Shown here: positions 1 to 4,430 of the stretch, in pieces
How the letters are laid out: the number at the start of each line of letters is the position of its first letter
Numbering within the stretch: the stretch's first letter is position 1
Origin: Nitrospirota bacterium
GTDB taxonomy: Bacteria > Nitrospirota > Thermodesulfovibrionia > Thermodesulfovibrionales > UBA6898
Assembly (NCBI GenBank): GCA_021787505.1
Contig: JAJYLU010000129.1
Span: forward strand, 1 to 6,023
Direction of reading: 5' to 3'
Length of the DNA: 6,023 nucleotides
The notes under the pieces: model-generated
Seen by the model: only the letters and a program-made list of their open reading frames with translations
Databases searched by the model: none
Told to the model about the DNA's origin: nothing
Position numbers and translations under genes: made by a program

Positions 1-2
1 TG

Positions 3-287
3 AAGCAGGCCGCCTATTACCTGGGTGCTGCCGGGATTCGCGGGGGGGGCGCCCATCCGGGAGCACTTGCCGGTCCCCCGTCTCCCGGGTATTCTTCGAT
101 CCTCGGGATAATGCTCGTGGGTCTCGGCGCAGTCATGGCGGTCCTGTCGTTCGTCCGTTACAAAAAGGTGGAAAGGCAGATCGACGAGGACATCTACAGA
201 CCCTCAGTAATACTGGATACACTCCTCACCATCTCGGTCCTCGCGATAGGAATCTTTCTGATGATCTACCTGCTTCACAGTATCTGA
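3..287 (+). CDS. DUF202/YidH-type inner-membrane protein, 3' part
   Basis: This frame is open from the window edge to a TGA at 285-287 and encodes the last 94 residues of a protein whose start lies outside. Two hydrophobic segments are visible, at about residues 32-51 and 70-92 of the fragment. They are joined by a short charged stretch (RYKKVERQIDEDIYRPS). This spacing, with an Arg-Tyr just after the first segment and a polar stretch before the last, resembles the C-terminal half of DUF202 (YidH-like) small membrane proteins, whose first membrane segment would lie upstream. The function of that family is not established. A run of eight G at 42-49 lies inside the frame, but the reading frame remains sensible on both sides of it. 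The gene runs tail to tail with hgcB. The family call is from remembered pattern, not a search. Confidence 0.65.
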   Translation, partial: KQAAYYLGAAGIRGGGAHPGALAGPPSPGYSSILGIMLVGLGAVMAVLSFVRYKKVERQIDEDIYRPSVILDTLLTISVLAIGIFLMIYLLHSI

Positions 288-584
288 TCAGCAGCAGTTA
301 TCCTTGGCGTCGTTTCCGCCGCAGCCGCAAGTCGGCTCCCCGCCGCTGATCATGCTGTTTATCAGGGCAGCCGCGCAGCCGACTCCCTTGTCGACGAAGA
401 GGGCTCCGGAGGGGCAGTTCATCATGCAGGCGCCGCATTCCATACATCTGTCGCTGTCGACAATCGCGGCCCTTCGGTTTTCAATTATGAAAACGTTATG
501 CGGACATACTTCCACGCAGGTGCCGCAGCCGGTGCATTTCTCTCCGGCGAGTTTTATGGTCGCCACATTCCGGAGATATTTCAT
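288..584 (-). CDS. hgcB: HgcB, 2[4Fe-4S] ferredoxin of mercury methylation
   Basis: This 98-residue ferredoxin is the electron donor partner of HgcA and is thought to reduce the HgcA corrinoid to Co(I). Two CX2CX2CX3CP cluster motifs are visible: C17/C20/C23/C27 (CTGCGTCVEVCP) and C47/C50/C53/C57 (CMECGACMMNCP). The CMECGA sequence of the second is the recognised HgcB signature. The tail carries C70 in a GVGCAA segment, then C86 and C88 (EPTCGCGG) and a terminal C97-C98 pair, matching the extra C-terminal cysteines known in HgcB and implicated in Hg(II) handling. I chose the ATG at 584 because it overlaps the hgcA stop as ATGA and has GGGGGA five bases upstream. A TTG at 596 would add four residues. 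It is the last gene of the minus-strand operon, and its stop abuts the convergent gene. The identity is firm. Confidence 0.95.
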   Translation of the reverse strand: MKYLRNVATIKLAGEKCTGCGTCVEVCPHNVFIIENRRAAIVDSDRCMECGACMMNCPSGALFVDKGVGCAAALINSMISGGEPTCGCGGNDAKDNCC

Positions 585-1732
585 GGTGTCCCCCAATGTC
601 CTGTTTTATAGATAACCAGCAGTATCAGCGAAGCCGCAGCCGAAAGGATATACACCGGTACAGAGATCTTCAGTTCCTTCTTGACGCCCGACATCCCCGT
701 AAAGGTGGTCGAACCGGTAAACTGAAGTGCGATATAGGAACTCGCCATCGGGAAAAGGAGATAGACGAAGAAGAGGAGCAGGCCGTTAGACTGCTCGAAC
801 AGGCGGAATATGTTGCTGGTGAGCATCACCGAAATCAGCCCCACCAGCCATCCCTTCACCGCAAAGGACCTGGAGGGGACCCACGGAAGAAGCAAAGGGG
901 TGAGGAACCCTCCCGCAAATACCGATATCAGACCAAGACCGAGAAAAGGCAGCCCGCCCATGACCGCCCCTTTGAACATGATCCCAGCAGGCTGAAGACC
1001 AAAAAAAATCAATATCGCGACAGAATACCAGGGATAATATTTTTTCATTGCCGGATTGATTTCCATAGGTGTCAGAACGAGCCTGTCGGTCGTTGTAAAC
1101 CTGACCGCGCGCATCTCCGGCGTTGCCTTGCGGCCCGCCGCGACATACGCGGGTATGTCCTTCGCATACACAGGCCCGTAGAGTACCTTGAACCCTGCGG
1201 CGCGGCGCACTCTGTAGGCACTGACGCCCGGCGCACCCAGCTGGGGCACGATAATATTCCTGTGATCGACCACCTCATGTAGCCGGGCAAGGGCGATGCG
1301 CTTCACCAGTTCGTCCGTTCCGAAAGTGCCCTTCCCCGCAGCGCACCAGACGTTGATGCCCTTTGTATCGAGAACAAGGATCCACGCGCTTATCCCTTTC
1401 AGTTCTTTCCGGAGATGGTCGAAACTTAGCTTGTAATTGGCGCTCACAAGAACTTCCGAATTTTTGTCCGGCTCGCCTACTGCATAGAGGCCGGGTTTTA
1501 CCGTATAGTTTTCGCGGAACGCGCTTATCCGGCAACGGATGTGTTCCCACAGATCGGTATTCGTAAGGTCCGTCGAAACCCTGTACACCAAGCCTTTGCC
1601 GGCAGAAACGGTGCCGGTGATCCATCGGGGTTTTTCTTCTTCTGCGACCGGGGAGATTGAACAGCCGCATTCGGACGACAGGCCGGCCGCCTTGTTTCCG
1701 ATGAGTTCATTCCTGAATTTCAGCTCTGCCAC
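581..1732 (-). CDS. hgcA: HgcA, corrinoid-dependent mercury methyltransferase
   Basis: HgcA transfers a methyl group from its corrinoid cofactor to Hg(II), forming methylmercury at the cytoplasmic face of the inner membrane. The diagnostic cap-helix motif NVWCAAGK is present at residues 127-134. C130 is the predicted lower-axial cobalt ligand (Cys93 in Desulfovibrio ND132). Flanking stretches (GLYAVGEP 81-88, SANYKLSFD 97-105, KGTFGTDELV 134-143, IIVPQLGAPGV 160-170) fit the corrinoid-binding domain related to the CdhD corrinoid/iron-sulfur protein. After about residue 230 the protein is membrane-embedded, with five likely segments near 234-252, 258-283, 290-306, 317-336 and 356-376, as expected for HgcA. 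The length of 383 residues is slightly long because of an N-terminal stretch with C22 and C24. The GTG start is supported by AGGAGG seven bases upstream. The gene overlaps hgcB by ATGA. No frameshift or missing key residue is seen. Confidence 0.96.
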   Translation of the reverse strand: MAELKFRNELIGNKAAGLSSECGCSISPVAEEEKPRWITGTVSAGKGLVYRVSTDLTNTDLWEHIRCRISAFRENYTVKPGLYAVGEPDKNSEVLVSANYKLSFDHLRKELKGISAWILVLDTKGINVWCAAGKGTFGTDELVKRIALARLHEVVDHRNIIVPQLGAPGVSAYRVRRAAGFKVLYGPVYAKDIPAYVAAGRKATPEMRAVRFTTTDRLVLTPMEINPAMKKYYPWYSVAILIFFGLQPAGIMFKGAVMGGLPFLGLGLISVFAGGFLTPLLLPWVPSRSFAVKGWLVGLISVMLTSNIFRLFEQSNGLLLFFVYLLFPMASSYIALQFTGSTTFTGMSGVKKELKISVPVYILSAAASLILLVIYKTGHWGTP

Positions 1733-1739
1733 GTTAATT

Positions 1740-1745
1740 CCTCCT
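1740..1745 (-). promoter_or_regulatory. Shine-Dalgarno site of hgcA
   Basis: A perfect AGGAGG on the minus strand lies seven bases before the GTG at 1732-1730. It decides the non-ATG start of hgcA. It is the strongest ribosome-binding site among those examined here and suggests efficient translation. Confidence 0.85.
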
Positions 1746-1762
1746 GAAGCGCAAGACTTACA

Positions 1763-1930
1763 CTAAAGTCCGATATGCTGAAAACGGCCATAGTCGAGGC
1801 TCCGAAGCTCGCTTATCTTCACGTAGAGGCCTTTTTCATAACTGTACTCGAGATCGTGAGTGCGTTTACGTGAATCAGGATAATAATCGCCGATTCTATG
1901 GCGTTTTTTAGTAGGTCGGACTTTGTCCAT
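1763..1930 (-). CDS. Possible small protein between the AbrB-type gene and hgcA
   Basis: A 55-codon frame runs from ATG at 1930 to TAG at 1763-1765 in the same direction as its neighbours. It lies 20 bases past the regulator stop and ends 30 bases before hgcA. The product would be basic at the N-terminus (KVRPTKKRHR) and mixed polar afterwards (YEKGLYVKISELRSLDYGRF), with no signal peptide, membrane segment or cysteine. A GAGGA at 1950-1946 sits nine bases before an in-frame TTG at 1936, which would add two residues, but is too far from the ATG. Third-position GC is lower than in the neighbours, especially in the first half, which argues either for recent origin or against coding. I recognise no family. 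It could instead be non-coding leader of hgcA. Confidence 0.33.
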   Translation of the reverse strand: MDKVRPTKKRHRIGDYYPDSRKRTHDLEYSYEKGLYVKISELRSLDYGRFQHIGL

Positions 1931-1950
1931 CCACAATAATAGGGGTCCTC

Positions 1951-2232
1951 TCACAGGATTTCTTTGATGATCGGGCCTAACTGCCCCTTCACCATTTCGA
2001 CGAGCTCTTCCGCCTTGATGAGGGTAATACAGCATATCCGGCCGTCCTTTTCCCAGCTGGCAACCGCCAGCTTGCTGCCAGCATTGATCCCGGCCCTTTC
2101 CCGCAGTTCCTTCGGCAGCACCATCTGGCCCCTCTCATCTACGCTGATTATCGATTCGACCTTGCAGCAGGCAGCGCCGGTCTCTCCGGCCGCTATCCTG
2201 CAGTTGCCTTCTTCTTTCTTCTTGCCGTTCAT
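1951..2232 (-). CDS. AbrB/MazE/SpoVT-type DNA-binding protein upstream of hgcAB
   Basis: This 93-residue protein contains a swapped-hairpin AbrB domain at about residues 24-72. The domain has the typical run ISVDERGQMVLPKELRERAG, a spacer, and then a beta-strand portion (SKLAVASW, ICCITLIKA). Such proteins bind DNA as dimers and act as transition-state-type regulators or antitoxins. No toxin gene is adjacent, so a regulator is more likely. I recall that AbrB-type proteins of this kind recur next to hgcAB in other genomes, but could not check this. It has five cysteines, including adjacent pairs C22-C23 and C67-C68, which is unusual for the fold and could allow thiol-metal sensing (inference). 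The ATG at 2232 has AGGGG upstream. It is probably the first gene of the operon leading to hgcA and hgcB, and a palindrome in its promoter is a candidate site for autoregulation. Confidence 0.85.
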   Translation of the reverse strand: MNGKKKEEGNCRIAAGETGAACCKVESIISVDERGQMVLPKELRERAGINAGSKLAVASWEKDGRICCITLIKAEELVEMVKGQLGPIIKEIL

Positions 2233-2257
2233 TGCACCCCTTCACTGCGGAGATTGT

Positions 2258-2271
2258 TCTGATTAATCAGA
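2258..2271. promoter_or_regulatory. 14-bp palindromic operator candidate at the hgc operon start site
   Basis: TCTGATTAATCAGA is a perfect palindrome beginning at the last base of the -10 box and covering the predicted transcription start near 2264. A protein bound here would block open-complex formation. The adjacent AbrB-type protein is the obvious candidate binder, by inference only. The core TGATTAATCA recurs at 3539-3548. Confidence 0.6.
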
Positions 2272-2300
2272 TTATACTGATTCGGGGCGGGCAATGTCAA
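2271..2300 (-). promoter_or_regulatory. Sigma-70 type promoter of the hgc operon
   Basis: On the minus strand TTGACA (2300-2295) and TATAAT (2276-2271) are both perfect consensus hexamers separated by 18 bases. Transcription would start near 2264, leaving about 31 bases of leader before the regulator ATG. No comparable promoter was seen directly upstream of hgcA, so hgcAB is probably transcribed from here. Confidence 0.75.
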
Positions 2301-2318
2301 GAGGGTATCCCCCCTCTT
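2299..2318. repeat. Inverted repeat abutting the hgc promoter -35 box
   Basis: AAGAGGG (2299-2305) and CCCTCTT (2312-2318) form a perfect 7-bp inverted repeat around a 6-base centre, and the left arm enters the -35 hexamer by two bases. It could be a second regulator site. As a hairpin it lacks a following T-run on the minus strand, so it is not a convincing terminator. Confidence 0.4.
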
Positions 2319-2476
2319 ATCTTTTCGCCCAGGCGAATCCGCCCGGTGCGGAAAGAGGGGGAGATGCGCCGTGCCTGCCGGCAGACAGGGAGCCCGAGGG
2401 CGTTACTCCAAAGAGAGGCAACTTTCCTCCACTTAGCAAAGAGCACCGGGCCAAAGAAGGGAGAAAATCCCCGGCC

Positions 2477-3454
2477 CTATTGCGGAGTAAACTCGATCGA
2501 GATTTCGGGGGCCGTAACGATCTTGAGGCCCTTGATCCCCTTCAGGGCCTCCATGGTCTTCTGGTCGTCTCCCATGGCCCCCTCCATCTTCTCATTCAGG
2601 TCCTTCAGTTTCCCCTCGTCGGCAAGAAGCGGATCGAAGTCGATGTCCATCAGCGTGACCTTCGATCCCTCGACATAGGGACTGTTCGTCTTGACGATCT
2701 TGCCCTGCACCTCGACGGCCATGCCCATGTGCAGGCCCTTGAACATCTGCTTCATCAGTGCCGTCTGCTGGGCCGAAGCTTCAGGAGAAGAAGCCGGCGG
2801 CTGGACCGCGGCCGGTTCCTTCTCCTGGTGCTGGGGGCGGGCCATAACAACAGTTAGAACGGCGTTGCCGTCAGGCCTGCGGCTGAACCGGAACTTCAGT
2901 GCGTCCTCCGAAGAGGCGCCGGCGCCGGTCGTTCCCATCGCCGCAGCGGGTTTGGGGTTGACTGCCAGCTGGTTAATGTCCTTGAAGGCGTACGTAACAC
3001 GCACGCCGGCCGCCGTCTTCGTGTCTATCTTTTCCGCCGACACGAACGTCACCCCCGGTCCGAGATCGGCGGCCTTACCCTTGAGTTCGTCCAGCTTGAA
3101 CGGACCTTGCTCGGATGCCTTCGAAGGCTCTTTCTTCGGCTCCTCTTTCGATTCGGTCGCCGTCGCGCCCATCTGCTTAGCAATGCCCTCCGCCGATGCC
3201 TTCAGTTGCTCCGGGTTCATGGTGATCGTCTGCACCATCGTGCCGCTGCCGTCGCCCCTGACCTTGATTTCGGTCAGAAAGGTGATGCATCCGGTTAGCG
3301 ATACCGCGGCTGCGACCATGAAAAGCACGGCAGTCTTTTTCATGAGGGACTGACACCCGGCCTGAATTTGCGCTTTCAGAAGAGATGCACGGTGCAGTCT
3401 TGTTTCTTGCACTCCGGATTCGGCGGTCAGATTGTTTTCCTCCATCATGCCCAT
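2477..3454 (-). CDS. Putative lipoprotein of unknown function
   Basis: The product has a signal peptide with lipobox: MKKTAVLFMVAAAVSLTGC, with the acylated Cys at residue 56 counted from the ATG at 3454. After it come ITFLTEIKVRGDGSG, a Lys/Glu/Ala-rich linker around residues 98-118, a Pro/Gln/Ala-rich linker around 210-230, and a C-terminal region ending in EISIEFTPQ. It should sit on the periplasmic side of a membrane. The start is unclear. The ATG at 3454 has AAAGGA six bases upstream, but gives 37 residues ahead of the signal peptide. The ATG at 3343 gives a normal lipoprotein of 288 residues but has no visible ribosome-binding site. The strand-then-GDGSG opening recalls LppM-like lipoproteins, but I would not assign a family. 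A predicted promoter and a palindrome shared with the hgc operon lie upstream. Confidence 0.8.
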   Translation of the reverse strand: MGMMEENNLTAESGVQETRLHRASLLKAQIQAGCQSLMKKTAVLFMVAAAVSLTGCITFLTEIKVRGDGSGTMVQTITMNPEQLKASAEGIAKQMGATATESKEEPKKEPSKASEQGPFKLDELKGKAADLGPGVTFVSAEKIDTKTAAGVRVTYAFKDINQLAVNPKPAAAMGTTGAGASSEDALKFRFSRRPDGNAVLTVVMARPQHQEKEPAAVQPPASSPEASAQQTALMKQMFKGLHMGMAVEVQGKIVKTNSPYVEGSKVTLMDIDFDPLLADEGKLKDLNEKMEGAMGDDQKTMEALKGIKGLKIVTAPEISIEFTPQ

Positions 3455-3538
3455 TTAATATCCTTTCCCGTCTCTGCATGCGGCAGAGCGCTTGAATGAT
3501 TCATGTCACTTTCCAGTTCATCGCGATGCTCCAAAAAG

Positions 3539-3548
3539 TGATTAATCA
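3539..3548. promoter_or_regulatory. Palindrome TGATTAATCA in the lipoprotein promoter
   Basis: This perfect 10-bp palindrome is identical to the core of the palindrome in the hgc operon promoter. It overlaps the end of the predicted -10 box and the start region of the lipoprotein gene, so it is placed almost as in the hgc promoter, two bases closer to the -10. It is a candidate operator for the same factor. Confidence 0.5.
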
Positions 3549-3573
3549 TAATAGTTGTGACGGCTAAAAACAA
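3545..3573 (-). promoter_or_regulatory. Predicted promoter of the lipoprotein gene
   Basis: On the minus strand TTGTTT (3573-3568) and TATGAT (3550-3545) are separated by 17 bases. The -10 matches consensus at five of six positions and the -35 at four of six. Transcription would start near 3538 and give a leader of about 84 bases to the ATG at 3454. The rest of the divergent intergenic region up to the rpmH promoter shows nothing else I can support. Confidence 0.45.
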
Positions 3574-3699
3574 GAGCTAATTGAGGCTCTCCGGCCCGAA
3601 GGCGTCCGATTCCGGATAACCAGAGGCATATCCCATTTATTTCATTGGCCGTGTCATACTTTGAAGATGTTAGCTCTCAGTAAGCTGCACCTACTTTGC

Positions 3700-3729
3700 T
3701 TGACATCAGCGCGAAATTCTGTTTATAAT
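3700..3729 (+). promoter_or_regulatory. Sigma-70 type promoter of rpmH-rnpA-yidD-yidC
   Basis: TTGACA (3700-3705) and TATAAT (3724-3729) are perfect consensus hexamers with an 18-base spacer, followed by a short leader into rpmH. A strong promoter is expected for a ribosomal protein gene. The predicted start is near 3736. Confidence 0.8.
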
Positions 3730-3748
3730 TCGTGCTCAGGAAAAAACT

Positions 3749-3889
3749 ATGGGAACATATACTACATTCCATCCGCATAAGGCGAAAAAGAAGAGGACCC
3801 ACGGCTTCCTTGAAAGGATGAGCACCCCTGGCGGGCGCGCCGTAATCAAGAGGAGAAGAAGCAAGGGACGGAAAAGACTGGCCGTTTAA
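3749..3889 (+). CDS. rpmH: 50S ribosomal protein L34
   Basis: This 46-residue, highly basic protein of the large ribosomal subunit has the L34 signature: [14 protein letters not shown], then [19 protein letters not shown] to the end. Its length is normal for L34. The N-terminus [11 protein letters not shown] replaces the commoner MKRTYQPS type opening, and the FHPH form may be useful for placing the organism. The ATG has CAGGA upstream, ending about seven bases before the start, and the gene directly follows a consensus promoter. It heads the conserved rpmH-rnpA-yidD-yidC cluster. dnaA, often found divergent or upstream of rpmH, is not here; a lipoprotein gene takes that place. Confidence 0.96.
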   Translation: MGTYTTFHPHKAKKKRTHGFLERMSTPGGRAVIKRRRSKGRKRLAV

Positions 3890-3900
3890 CCTGTAAGAAG

Positions 3901-4257
3901 GTGTACTGTCCTCTTGTAAAAAAAGGGGACTTTAAACGGGTATTCGAAACCGGCCGGAGATTTTCTTCCAAGTATCTTGTGGTATACGCCTTGCCGAGCG
4001 GGCTCGATTTCAGCAGGCTCGGACTCTCCGTAAGCAAAAAGACCGGCAGCGCAGTGATCAGGAACAAGATCAAACGCCGCCTGCGTGAATCGGTGAGAAG
4101 GCAGTTGGCGGAAAAGCCTATAAGGTATGACATCGTGATCGTCGCCAGGACCGCTGCCGCCGGGGCGCCGTTCGCAGACCTGGACCGGATGATAGCGAAA
4201 ACATTTGCCGGACTCGTGAATGAAGATACTACTGATAGCAATCGTAAAGCTATATAA
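3901..4257 (+). CDS. rnpA: Ribonuclease P protein component
   Basis: RnpA binds the catalytic RNase P RNA and aids 5' maturation of tRNA precursors. The family landmarks are present in order: [12 protein letters not shown] (residues 10-21), the strand [28 protein letters not shown] (39-55) and the RNR-type motif [11 protein letters not shown] (54-64), followed by YDIVIVAR (76-83). The length of 118 residues is typical. The GTG at 3901, eleven bases after rpmH, is the most likely start, because the frame is open further back into rpmH but offers no better start codon before it. The ribosome-binding site is weak: only an AAGAAG directly against the start codon. The gene overlaps yidD by 38 bases. 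Confidence 0.95.
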   Translation: MYCPLVKKGDFKRVFETGRRFSSKYLVVYALPSGLDFSRLGLSVSKKTGSAVIRNKIKRRLRESVRRQLAEKPIRYDIVIVARTAAAGAPFADLDRMIAKTFAGLVNEDTTDSNRKAI

Positions 4258-4429
4258 ATTTCTTATCTCCCCGATACTGCTCGGAAGCTGCCGGTTCGTC
4301 CCTTCCTGCTCGGAATATTCTCTCGAGGCACTCGAGAAATACGGGGCGCTGAAAGGTGCCTGGCTATCGGTCCGGAGGGTCGCCAGATGTCATCCCTTCC
4401 ATCCCGGCGGCTTCGATCCGGTGAAATAG
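4220..4429 (+). CDS. yidD: Membrane protein insertion efficiency factor YidD
   Basis: YidD is a small membrane-associated protein that improves YidC-dependent insertion of inner-membrane proteins. The 69-residue product shows the family pattern: an amphipathic N-terminus ([18 protein letters not shown]), then [20 protein letters not shown] and [18 protein letters not shown]. The conserved cysteines C24, C30 and C57 are all present. The start lies inside the rnpA coding region in another frame and its stop is one base before yidC, so translation is probably coupled on both sides. Confidence 0.95.
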   Translation: MKILLIAIVKLYKFLISPILLGSCRFVPSCSEYSLEALEKYGALKGAWLSVRRVARCHPFHPGGFDPVK

Positions 4430-4430
4430 C

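Noticed and set aside
596..1282. Long plus-strand frame of 228 codons opposite hgcA
   Set aside because: It is antisense to a firmly identified gene, its product is a basic low-complexity string with no recognisable domain, and it has no supporting start signals.
1763..2035. 90-codon minus frame extending the small ORF upward through the AbrB-type gene
   Set aside because: The upper part overlaps the regulator in another frame. Only the part below the regulator stop is plausible as a gene.
1951..2232. AbrB-type protein as an antitoxin
   Set aside because: No toxin-like gene adjoins it. The only small frame nearby lacks PIN or MazF features.
2324..2337. Perfect inverted repeat TTCGCC-CA-GGCGAA
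   Set aside because: The loop is only two bases and no T-run follows on either strand. No link to a gene function could be made.
2375..2384. Palindrome CTGCCGGCAG
   Set aside because: It is an isolated GC-rich palindrome about 75 bases upstream of the hgc -35 box with no second copy seen. Chance is a sufficient explanation.
2448..2477. GGGCC/GGCCC stem with an inner GGGA/TCCC stem at the end of the lipoprotein gene as a terminator
   Set aside because: The stems are short, the internal loop is uneven and no T-run follows on the minus strand.
2691..3353. Plus-strand frame of 220 codons opposite the lipoprotein gene
   Set aside because: It is a shadow of a GC-rich gene: Ala/Ser/Pro-rich composition with no domain. 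The minus strand has a clear lipobox and ribosome-binding site.
3615..3625. GGATAACC (complement GGTTATCC) as a DnaA box near rpmH, suggesting an origin
   Set aside because: It matches only the TTATCC half of TTATCCACA, no further boxes are nearby, and dnaA is absent.
3573..3677. 8-bp inverted pair AGAGCTAA / TTAGCTCT between the divergent promoters
   Set aside because: An 8-bp inverted match within about 300 bases is expected roughly by chance.
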